A stretch of 20,089 nucleotides of DNA from RYN-433 sp036558265 (GTDB lineage Bacteria; Planctomycetota; Phycisphaerae; Tepidisphaerales; Tepidisphaeraceae). The stretch is taken from the NCBI GenBank assembly GCA_036558265.1, contig DATBFY010000527.1, positions 1 through 20,089 of the forward strand. The letters run 5' to 3'. Below the pieces are notes generated by a model. That model made no database searches. It was not told where the DNA came from and was given only the letters and a program-made list of their open reading frames with translations. Shown piece by piece: positions 1-7,009 of the stretch. Position numbers and translations under genes: made by a program. Every line of letters begins with the position of its first letter. The first letter of the stretch is position 1.

Positions 1-3000
1 CGACTTGCCGGCGGTCAACCGCCGGATGACGTAGTAGAAAACGGGGGTGAGGAAGATGCCAAAGAGGGTGACCCCGAGAATCCCGCTGAGCACCGCGACG
101 CCCAGCGTGAAGCGCATCTCGGCGCCCGCGCCCTTGGCGAGGACCAGGGGCACGACGCCCAGGCCGAACGCCAGGGAGGTCATCAGGATGGGACGCAGGC
201 GCAGGCGGCAGGCCTCGACGGTGGCCTCGAAGCGCGGCTTTTTCTGGCCTTCGAGTTGGTTGGCAAACTCGACGATGAGGATCGCGTTTTTCGCCGCCAG
301 GCCGACCAGGACGATCAGCCCGATCTGCACGAAGATGTTGTTGTCCAGGGACGCCAGGTGGACGCCAAAGAGGGCGGCGAGGATGCACATCGGCACGATC
401 AGGATGATCGCCAGGGGCAGGCTCCAGCTTTCGTACTGGGCGGCGAGCACGAGGAAGACGAAGACGACGCCCAGCGGGAAGACCAGCTTGGTGAGCACGT
501 CCTTCGAAGCCAGGATCTGCTGATAGGTCAGCTCGGTCCAGTCGTAACCGACCGTGGAGGGGAGTTGTTCGGCGGCGAGCTGGTCCATGATCTGGATGGC
601 TTGTCCGGAGCTGGTGCCGGGCGCGGTGTTGCCGTTAATCTCGGCGGAGGGATAGAGGTTGTAGTGGTTGACGACGGCGGGGCCGGTATCGTCCCTGAGG
701 CGTGCGAGGGTGCGCAGGGGGACGCGGTCGCCGCGGGCGTTGCGCACCTCGAGGTTGCCGATGCTCTCGGCGCGGGTTCGGAAGGCGGGGTCGGACTGGA
801 CGTTGACCTGCCAATTGCGGTTCTGGAAGGTGAAATCGTTGACGTATACGGAGCCCATGGCGGCCTGGAGGGTCTGGTTGATGTCCGCGAGCGAGACGCC
901 CTGGGACTTTGCCTTCTCGCGATCGATATCGATGAAGAGCTGGGGCTGGGTCACGGTAAAGCTGCTGAAGAGCCCGGCCATCCGGGGATCGGCGGTTCCC
1001 TGTCGTGCAAGGTTGGTGACCGCGCCCTGGAGCGCGCGGAAGCCGGCGCTGCGGCGGTCCTGCACCTGGAGCTTGAACCCGCCGGTGCTGCCCAGTCCTT
1101 CGACGGGCGGCGCGCCGAAGACGCCCACGCGCGCGCCCAGCACCTGCGCGAAGCTCTGCCGCAGCTTCCTGGCGACGGCGGGGGCGGCCAGCTCGGATTT
1201 GCCGAGCCTGTCTTCGAAGGGATCGAGGATCACGAACATCCCGCCGACGTTGCTGATGTTGGTGCTCAGCAGCGTGGAGTAGCCGGGGAGGTCGATCGTG
1301 TAGGCGACGCCGGGCGTCTGGCGGGCGATCTCGCTGAGGCGTGAGACGATCGCGTCGCTTCGGGAGAGGCTCGCGCCGTCGGGAAGCTGCGCGTTGACGA
1401 CCAGGTACCCTTTGTCCTGCTCGGGGATGAAGCCGATCGGAACGATCTTGAAGCTCATGTAGGTGCAGAAGACCAGACCGCCGTAGATGAGCAGCACGAT
1501 CGCGCTGGTGCGGAGGAGGATGCCGACGGAACGGCCATAGCCGTTGATGCCGACGTCGAAGAGCTTGTTGAAGCCGCGGAAGAACGCCGCGAGGATCGCG
1601 TTGACAAACCGGGAGACGACATAGCCGAGGATCACGCCGACGGCGAACACCGCCAGCTTGACGATCAGGACGGTCGTCGTGCTCGCCGCGTGGGCTGCGG
1701 TTCCGGCTTGCGACTCGCCGTGATGTTCGCCCAGCTCGAGGCCGAACAGGTGACCGGCGGGCGCGAGCAGGTAGACGTAGGCGAGCAGTCCGCCGATGAT
1801 CGCGATCCCGAGGCGCGGGAGCGGGTCTGGGGCGTGCGCGGCATGGTGGCCGTCCTCCTGACCGTGGCCGTGGGACTTGAGCATCAGCGCGCACAGCGCC
1901 GGGCTGAGCGTGAGGGAGTTGAACGCGGAGATGACGGTGGAGGCGGCGATCGTGAGGGCGAACTGCCGGTAGAACTGCCCGCTGATGCCCGCCATGAAGG
2001 CGGTGGGGACGAACACGGCGCACAGCACCAGGGCGATCGCGATGACGGGCCCGGTGACCTCGTCCATGGCCTTGCGCGCGGCGTCGCGGGGAGACAGTCC
2101 CTGGGCCATCAAGCGCTCGACGTTCTCGACGACGACAATGGCGTCGTCCACGACGATGCCGATCGCGAGCACGAGCCCGAAGAGGGACAGGTTATTGAGT
2201 GAGAACCCGAGAATGCCCATGATCGCGAACGTCCCGATCAGCGAGACGGGGACGGCGATCATGGGGATAATCGTGGCGCGCCAGCTCTGGAGGAAGACGA
2301 GCACCACGATGAACACCAGGATGAAGGCTTCGATCAGCGTGTGGTAGACGCTGCGGACCGATTCCTCGACGAAGACCGTCGTGTCATAGACGATGCGGTA
2401 CTCGACGCCCTGGGGGAAGCGGGGCTTGAGCTCCTCCATGCGCGCCTTGATCGCCTTGGCGGTATCCAGCGCGTTGGAGCCGGGCAACTGGAAGATGGCG
2501 AGGGTGGCGGCGGGCCAGCGCTGCTCCTTGCCCCCGAGGTAGCTGTTGACGTCGTAGTTCTTGGCGCCCAGCTCGACGCCCTTGCGGGTGATGCGCCCGG
2601 TTGCGTCGCGCTCGGTGGTCCGCACGACGTCCCGAAGCCGGACGACCTGTCCCTTGGCGCCCGCCTTGATGATGATGTTCGCAAACTCGTCTTCGGAGGG
2701 GAGGCGCCCCTGGGTGTTGAGGGGCATGTCGAACGGGACGGCGACGCCAGTCGGGACCGGCGGCTGACCGATGCGTCCGGCCGCGACCTGGATGTTCTGC
2801 TCCTGGATGGCGCGGATGACGTCACCGGAGGTCATGGAGAGGGCGGCCAGGCGATTGGGGTCGAGCCAGATGCGCATGCTGTAGTCGCGCGGGCCCAGGA
2901 AGGCGACGTCGCCGACGCCCTTGATGCGCGCCAGGTCGTCCTTGACGGCGAGCGTCGCGAAGTTGCTGAGGTAGAGCTGCTCGTAGCGGTTGTCGGGGGA

Positions 3001-3432
3001 GATCAGGTTGATGCACAGGAGGATGCTGGGGGACTTCTTCTTGGTCGTGACGCCGGTGCGCTTTACCTCTTCGGGGAGCTTGGCTTCGGCGACGGCGACG
3101 CGGTTCTGGACCAGGACCTGCGCGGTGTCGAGGTTGGTGCCCAGCTCGAAGGTCACGTCCAGGTTCATCTGCCCGTCGTTGGTGCACTTGGACGACATGT
3201 AGAGCATGCGTTCGACGCCGTTGACCTCCTGCTCGATCGGGGTGGCGACGGTGTCGCCAACGATCTTGGCGTTGGCGCCGGGGTAGGTGGCGGTGACCTG
3301 GATGGTCGGCGGGGCGACGTCGGGGTACTGCGCGATCGGAAGCTGGCTGAGCGCGACGGCGCCCACGATCACGATCACGATCGACAGGACGGTCGCGAAG
3401 ATCGGGCGGTCAATAAAGAAATGAGAGATCAC
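1..3432 (-). CDS. HAE1-type RND multidrug efflux permease (AcrB/MexB-like), C-terminus cut by window edge
   Basis: This is the inner-membrane proton-driven pump subunit of a tripartite efflux system. The first 1144 codons are visible; by comparison with AcrB only some tens of residues are missing. Translation starts at a GTG (protein begins VISHFFIDRPIFATVLSI) behind an AGGTGA ribosome site, 3 nt after the fusion-protein stop codon. The TM4 proton-relay pair is D429-D430 in GIVVDDAIVVVENVER, and the TM10 lysine is K1048 in GLAAKNAILIVEFAN, matching AcrB D407/D408 and K940. The pump is therefore probably active. Relative to AcrB there is an insert of about 90 residues at roughly 519-610, between TM6 and TM7. 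It has histidine-rich stretches and two hydrophobic segments. Substrates cannot be read from the sequence; family likeness is to hydrophobic and amphiphilic efflux pumps rather than CusA-type metal pumps. Confidence 0.96.
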   Translation of the reverse strand, partial: MISHFFIDRPIFATVLSIVIVIVGAVALSQLPIAQYPDVAPPTIQVTATYPGANAKIVGDTVATPIEQEVNGVERMLYMSSKCTNDGQMNLDVTFELGTNLDTAQVLVQNRVAVAEAKLPEEVKRTGVTTKKKSPSILLCINLISPDNRYEQLYLSNFATLAVKDDLARIKGVGDVAFLGPRDYSMRIWLDPNRLAALSMTSGDVIRAIQEQNIQVAAGRIGQPPVPTGVAVPFDMPLNTQGRLPSEDEFANIIIKAGAKGQVVRLRDVVRTTERDATGRITRKGVELGAKNYDVNSYLGGKEQRWPAATLAIFQLPGSNALDTAKAIKARMEELKPRFPQGVEYRIVYDTTVFVEESVRSVYHTLIEAFILVFIVVLVFLQSWRATIIPMIAVPVSLIGTFAIMGILGFSLNNLSLFGLVLAIGIVVDDAIVVVENVERLMAQGLSPRDAARKAMDEVTGPVIAIALVLCAVFVPTAFMAGISGQFYRQFALTIAASTVISAFNSLTLSPALCALMLKSHGHGQEDGHHAAHAPDPLPRLGIAIIGGLLAYVYLLAPAGHLFGLELGEHHGESQAGTAAHAASTTTVLIVKLAVFAVGVILGYVVSRFVNAILAAFFRGFNKLFDVGINGYGRSVGILLRTSAIVLLIYGGLVFCTYMSFKIVPIGFIPEQDKGYLVVNAQLPDGASLSRSDAIVSRLSEIARQTPGVAYTIDLPGYSTLLSTNISNVGGMFVILDPFEDRLGKSELAAPAVARKLRQSFAQVLGARVGVFGAPPVEGLGSTGGFKLQVQDRRSAGFRALQGAVTNLARQGTADPRMAGLFSSFTVTQPQLFIDIDREKAKSQGVSLADINQTLQAAMGSVYVNDFTFQNRNWQVNVQSDPAFRTRAESIGNLEVRNARGDRVPLRTLARLRDDTGPAVVNHYNLYPSAEINGNTAPGTSSGQAIQIMDQLAAEQLPSTVGYDWTELTYQQILASKDVLTKLVFPLGVVFVFLVLAAQYESWSLPLAIILIVPMCILAALFGVHLASLDNNIFVQIGLIVLVGLAAKNAILIVEFANQLEGQKKPRFEATVEACRLRLRPILMTSLAFGLGVVPLVLAKGAGAEMRFTLGVAVLSGILGVTLFGIFLTPVFYYVIRRLTAGKS

Positions 3433-3435
3433 CGT

Positions 3436-4665
3436 TCACCTCGCATTGCTCTGGGACGCTTCGCGATCGGAAGCCGGGACGGCGTTTGCCACTTTTGAAG
3501 GCTGGGTGGCGGGACGGACAGGGTCGGCGGCATAGTTCACCCGGGCCGACTGCAGTCCATCGACGATCAGCCAGTCCTCCGGGCGGAGGGGTTGCGCCGT
3601 GCCGCCGCCGGGCAGGATCACGCGCATGCCGTCGTCGAGAAGTTTCCCCAATTGCACCTCCCGGCGCTGGACGATGTTCTTCGGATCGACGACCAGCAGG
3701 TACTTCTTGTCCTGGTCGCTCTGGATCGCGACGTCGGGGACGGTGGTGACCGTCTGCGCGCCGGCGACGGCGACGCGAACGCGGACGCTCGAGCCGGCGA
3801 AGAGCTGGCCGTTCTTGTTGGGCGCCTGGGCGCGGACGAGGATGGTGCCGGTGGTCGGGTCCACCTTGTTGTCGGCGAAATCGATTACGCCGGTGCGCGG
3901 GAAGCCCTGGTCGGACTCCAGGGCGAACTGGACGGGGATCTGCAATTCCTTGACCCCCTGTGCCCTGGGGTGGTCGGCCGACTTTTCCTTCTGGTAGCGC
4001 TGCATGGAACGCTCGTCCACGTAGAAGTAGAGGTCGATCGGATCGATCGCGACGATCGTGGTCAGGACGGGGTCGGTGCCGCCGGCATTGACGAGGTTGC
4101 CGGGGGTGAGCATGGCGCGGCTGACCCGGCCGGCGATGGGGGCGGTGACCTTCGCGTACTCGACGTCGAGCTCCCGCAGGCGGATCTCCTGCTTCTGGGC
4201 GTCGATCTGCGCCTCGAGGGACTGGGTGGTCGCGACGGCCTTTTCGACCTCGGTGTCGGCCGCGACGCCGCGCGTGTGCATCTCCTTCAGGCGAACCTCC
4301 TCGGACTTGGCGCGGGCGAGCTGCGCCACGTAGATCCGCTGTTGTTCGTTGGCGGCTTGGGCCTGGGACTTGAACGGGCGGTCGTCGAGCTCGAAGAGCA
4401 CCTGATTCGCCTGGACGATCTGGCCGTCGGTGAAATCGACCTTGTCAATGTGTCCGCGGACGCGGGCGCGGACTTCCACGGTCGCGGTCGCATCGAGCCA
4501 GCCGTGGTACTGGTCATAGTCGACCAGCTGGCGGACCTGGGGCTGCTGCACCGAGACCTTGGGCGGCGGTGGTTCGGTTCGGGCCGTCGGCCGCTCGCAG
4601 CCGAACAGCAGGAAGCAGGGCACGATGATCCCGCGTAACATCAGTTGTTGGCCAAGACGTTTCAT
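3436..4665 (-). CDS. RND efflux periplasmic adaptor (membrane fusion protein, AcrA-like lipoprotein)
   Basis: This 409-aa adaptor links an RND permease to an outer-membrane channel. The N-terminus is a lipoprotein-type signal with a probable lipobox LFGC at residues 20-23, so anchoring to the inner membrane through C23 is expected. The split lipoyl (barrel-sandwich) domain is visible as residues 61-98 (VRARVRGHIDKV, then VLFELDDRPF) and 173-193 (TAPIAGRVSRAMLTPGNLVN). A charged alpha-helical hairpin fills residues 99-170, followed by beta-barrel and membrane-proximal regions. The ATG has a clear AGGAG site 6 nt upstream at 4672-4676. The start overlaps the stop of the upstream transporter gene by ATGA, and the permease begins 3 nt after this stop. 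These are strong signs of translational coupling in one operon. No outer-membrane factor (TolC type) is visible here; it may lie to the left or elsewhere. Confidence 0.95.
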   Translation of the reverse strand: MKRLGQQLMLRGIIVPCFLLFGCERPTARTEPPPPKVSVQQPQVRQLVDYDQYHGWLDATATVEVRARVRGHIDKVDFTDGQIVQANQVLFELDDRPFKSQAQAANEQQRIYVAQLARAKSEEVRLKEMHTRGVAADTEVEKAVATTQSLEAQIDAQKQEIRLRELDVEYAKVTAPIAGRVSRAMLTPGNLVNAGGTDPVLTTIVAIDPIDLYFYVDERSMQRYQKEKSADHPRAQGVKELQIPVQFALESDQGFPRTGVIDFADNKVDPTTGTILVRAQAPNKNGQLFAGSSVRVRVAVAGAQTVTTVPDVAIQSDQDKKYLLVVDPKNIVQRREVQLGKLLDDGMRVILPGGGTAQPLRPEDWLIVDGLQSARVNYAADPVRPATQPSKVANAVPASDREASQSNAR

Positions 4666-5675
4666 AATTCACTCCTGCCTGTGCCGGGGGAGACGCTTGC
4701 CGTTTCGGCGGTGGGTCGCGTGGATGGGCTGGCAATGTCCTGTCCGGTCCTTGAATTGCTCGCGAGCAGGATCGGAGTTGACGGCAGAACGGAAAAATCC
4801 GACAAGCCCACGCCGACCGGTGACTCGGCCGGCGGGCGCCGGCCCCACCATAAGGCGAGCAAGAGAGATCCCAGGAAGCCCACCAATCCGTAGACGATCG
4901 CGGCGGTCACGGCGGCGGTGCCGGGAAACGCACCCGTGGCGATGACCATGCCCACACCGTTGTTTCGCACCGACGTCGTGAGGGTCATGGCCCGGCGGTC
5001 GCCCGCGCCCGCGCCTCCCGCGAGCCAACCGACCGCCATGGACGCGGCCAGGAGAACGAGCATCCCGAACAGCGCCATCGCCCTGATCTGCAAAAGCATC
5101 CTGTATTGGACCGCAACGACGAGGATCAGGAACGCGATGTTGAGGAACGTGGCGCCCCGGCGGGCGGGCTCGACCAGCCGGTCGGCCTGACGCGGCCGCC
5201 AGCGCCTAACCGCCAGGCCGCCGAGCAGGGGAGCCACCTGTCCCAACAGCAACGTGACGGACATCGCCGCCACGTCAACGCTCACGGGTTGGTTACCCGG
5301 CAGCAGGCGCACCAACCCGCGCAACAGGACAGGCGAGAGGAACGCCGACAAGCCCGCCAGGATGACCATCAGCCCCGCCGCCGAGCCCACGTTTCCCTTC
5401 GCAATGGCCGTATAGGGCGGACCGTAAGGCCCGCCCGGACACACGGCCAGGATCAGAAAACCGACGGCTACCAGCGGGGGCGCGCGGAACACCGCCAGCA
5501 ACGCCACGGTCACGACGGGAACGAGCAGGTAGTTGGCGAAGACTGCGAGCCCGACCCGCCTCAAGTCCTTCGCTGCGTTGACAAAGTCGACGAGCGGGGC
5601 GCTCAGGCCGACGAATACCATCATCTCGACGAGGGTTACCAGGGCGAGAAGGCGGATCGTCTGATCAATGGTCAT
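4662..5675 (-). CDS. BASS/SBF-family transporter (bile acid:sodium symporter-like), first gene of the efflux operon
   Basis: This predicted 337-aa inner-membrane protein has about eight to ten hydrophobic segments over residues 5-278. Two motifs match the crossover regions of the BASS fold: CPGGPYGPPYTAIAKGN (79-95) and SVRNNGVGMVIATGAF (235-250). I place it in the SBF-like superfamily, whose members transport organic anions, pantoate or arsenite; the substrate here is unknown. Residues 280-337 form a polar Pro/Ser/Thr-rich tail with no helix, unusual for the family. An open frame continues upstream to 6680 but only mirrors ppk2 in antisense. The ATG at 5675 (MTIDQTIRLLALVTLVEMM) is where membrane-protein sequence begins. 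Its ribosome site is weak (AGGGCGAG). The stop overlaps the adaptor ATG by 4 nt, so the two are coupled. Its role beside an RND pump is unexplained. Confidence 0.85.
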   Translation of the reverse strand: MTIDQTIRLLALVTLVEMMVFVGLSAPLVDFVNAAKDLRRVGLAVFANYLLVPVVTVALLAVFRAPPLVAVGFLILAVCPGGPYGPPYTAIAKGNVGSAAGLMVILAGLSAFLSPVLLRGLVRLLPGNQPVSVDVAAMSVTLLLGQVAPLLGGLAVRRWRPRQADRLVEPARRGATFLNIAFLILVVAVQYRMLLQIRAMALFGMLVLLAASMAVGWLAGGAGAGDRRAMTLTTSVRNNGVGMVIATGAFPGTAAVTAAIVYGLVGFLGSLLLALWWGRRPPAESPVGVGLSDFSVLPSTPILLASNSRTGQDIASPSTRPTAETASVSPGTGRSEL

Positions 5676-5775
5676 GACTCTGCTCGCCCTTCCCGCGACA
5701 GCGCAGTCATCCGTTTGCTGCCGCGGCGATGTCAGAACGGCGCCCTCCGTCGGTTGACGGTGCGGCCGACGCGCG

Positions 5776-5822
5776 AACCTACAGCGAGCTGACGGCTTGC
5801 GCCTATTGGACTTTGGTCCAAT
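5776..5822 (-). promoter_or_regulatory. DosR-like box and candidate -10 for the BASS-MFP-RND operon
   Basis: The box ATTGGACTTTGGTCCAAT (5805-5822) has 7-bp palindromic arms around four central bases. On the minus strand its core GGACCAAAGTCC ends at 5808. After 26 nt comes TAGGTT (5781-5776), a candidate -10 hexamer. The core agrees at 11 of 12 positions with the centre of the mycobacterial DosR box (GGACTWWAGTCC) when read on the plus strand. If transcription starts about 7 nt past the hexamer, the box centre lies near -44, a usual place for a NarL/LuxR-family activator. The implied leader to the ATG at 5675 is about 95 nt. The motif is seen directly; regulator identity and start site are inferred. 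Confidence 0.55.
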
Positions 5823-5919
5823 GGGTTGGGCGGGGACGAGCAAGCTGGTCCGCTGGCGCCGTTTCGCCGCCCGGGGACGTCCAAATCCATAGCCCGTAGG
5901 ACCAAAGTCCAATAGGCGC
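5799..5919. repeat. 21-bp perfect inverted repeat in the divergent control region
   Basis: Bases 5799-5819 and 5899-5919 are perfect reverse complements over 21 bp. Each arm carries the GGACCAAAGTCC core followed by AATAGGCGC, pointing outward toward its own operon. The box centres are 91 bp apart. Seventy-nine bases separate the arms, so this is better read as two oriented protein-binding sites than as a hairpin. The rest of the 343-bp region (5676-6018) shows no gene; it would hold the two 5' leaders and, at 5748-5761, a small CCGTC/GACGG hairpin of no clear meaning. Confidence 0.8.
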
Positions 5920-5941
5920 GGGGACCGCCACCCCATAGCCT
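5896..5941 (+). promoter_or_regulatory. DosR-like box and candidate -10 for the ppk2-xfp-glgP operon
   Basis: The box GTAGGACCAAAGTCCAAT (5896-5913) carries the same core as the copy facing the efflux operon and is identical over 18 bp to the copy before the DUF3300 gene. TAGCCT (5936-5941) follows the core after 25 nt and is the best -10 candidate, though weak. The box centre would lie near -44 of a start around 5948, giving a leader of about 70 nt before the ppk2 ATG. There is no good -35, as expected for an activator-dependent promoter. Motif seen; function inferred. Confidence 0.55.
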
Positions 5942-6018
5942 GACCGCCGCCGGCGCGCGCTGCTTCAGATGCGCGCGCGCCGTGCCCAGGGGAGCGATAC
6001 CGTCGCGAGGCACTTGAC

Positions 6019-6966
6019 ATGTCCACCACACAATCACCGGCGCGCATCGGGCGACACAACCGATCCAACGGGCGGTCCGCCATCTCCCCGCCGCAGACGA
6101 GTCCTCGACACCGCAACCGCACGGCGGCCGAGGCCAAACCTCCGTCGGCGGAGGGCAACGGCGCCGCCGCGCGTACAAAGGACGGCAAGGCGCCGGACAT
6201 GAAGCGGAAGGAATACGAGAAGGCGATGAAGAAGCTCCAGGGCGAGCTGGTCAAGGTGCAGCTCTGGGCCAAATACACGGGCGCGAAGATCGTCGTCGTG
6301 TTCGAGGGACGTGACGCCGCCGGCAAAGGGGGCGTGATCAAGGCGCTCACCGAGCGCACCAGCCCGCGCGCGTTCCGGATCGCCGCCCTGCCGGCGCCCA
6401 CCGAGCGCGAGAAGACCCAGATGTACATCCAGCGGTACATCGAGCACCTGCCGGCCGGTGGCGAGATCGTGCTCTTCGACCGATCCTGGTATAACCGCGC
6501 CGGGGTCGAAGCGGTGATGGGGTTCTGCAAGCCGCGCGAGGTCGAGCGCTTCCTGAAACTCTGCCCCGGGATGGAGAGCGCCATCATGGCGTCGGGGATC
6601 CAGCTCATCAAATACTGGTTCGAGGTCAGCCAGAAGGAACAGACCCGGCGATTCAAGAGCCGGATCGATGACCCGCGCAAGATCTGGAAACTGAGCGGGA
6701 TGGACCTGGAATCGCACCGGCGCTGGTACGACTACTCGCGCGCCCGCGACGCGATGTTCCACGCGACCGATACCAACGAATCTCCCTGGTACGTCGTGCG
6801 GTCGGACGACAAGTGCCGCGCACGATTGAATTGCATCTCGCACCTGCTCAGCCTCATCCCCTACGAGGACGTCCCGCGCGAGAAGATCAAGCTCCCCAAG
6901 CGTCAGAAGGCCAAGGGATACGTCGAGCCGTCATACCCGTGGAAGCTGATTCCCCAGGCATTCTGA
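6019..6966 (+). CDS. ppk2: Polyphosphate kinase 2, class I type, single domain
   Basis: PPK2 transfers phosphate between polyphosphate and nucleoside diphosphates, usually forming ATP or GTP from polyphosphate. The 315-aa protein has a Walker A motif GRDAAGKGG (97-105), a Walker B-type motif beginning at D154 (FDRSWYNRAGVE), and the lid motif RRFKSRIDDPRKIWKLSGMD. The FEGRDAAGKGG form of Walker A fits class I PPK2 rather than class III. Residues 1-60 are a basic, Ser/Pro/Ala-rich tail that looks disordered; the catalytic domain begins near M61 (MKRKEYEKAMKKLQ). The ATG at 6019 has GAGG 8 nt upstream, which favours this start; an ATG at 6199 would remove the tail. It is the first gene of the operon, with xfp 43 nt downstream. 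Nucleotide preference cannot be read safely from the sequence. Confidence 0.95.
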   Translation: MSTTQSPARIGRHNRSNGRSAISPPQTSPRHRNRTAAEAKPPSAEGNGAAARTKDGKAPDMKRKEYEKAMKKLQGELVKVQLWAKYTGAKIVVVFEGRDAAGKGGVIKALTERTSPRAFRIAALPAPTEREKTQMYIQRYIEHLPAGGEIVLFDRSWYNRAGVEAVMGFCKPREVERFLKLCPGMESAIMASGIQLIKYWFEVSQKEQTRRFKSRIDDPRKIWKLSGMDLESHRRWYDYSRARDAMFHATDTNESPWYVVRSDDKCRARLNCISHLLSLIPYEDVPREKIKLPKRQKAKGYVEPSYPWKLIPQAF

Positions 6967-7009
6967 CCGCCGGCCAGGGGCAACACGCGGAAAAGAAGGA
7001 AGTAGCCTC

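Noticed and set aside
635..2023. Long minus-strand frame of 462 codons, plus long plus-strand frames at 256-1344 and 2341-3498
   Set aside because: They overlap the RND permease, whose reading frame gives a clear AcrB-like protein throughout. The products are Arg/Pro- or Asp/Gly/Val-rich and typical of GC-rich shadow frames.
5875..5882. GGACGTCC palindrome between the two boxes
   Set aside because: It has the half-site letters but no four-base spacer, so it does not fit the box geometry; a chance match is likely in this GC-rich stretch.
5676..6680. Upstream extension of the BASS transporter frame to 672 codons
   Set aside because: The extra part is antisense to ppk2 and crosses the control region. 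Membrane-protein sequence starts only at the ATG at 5675.
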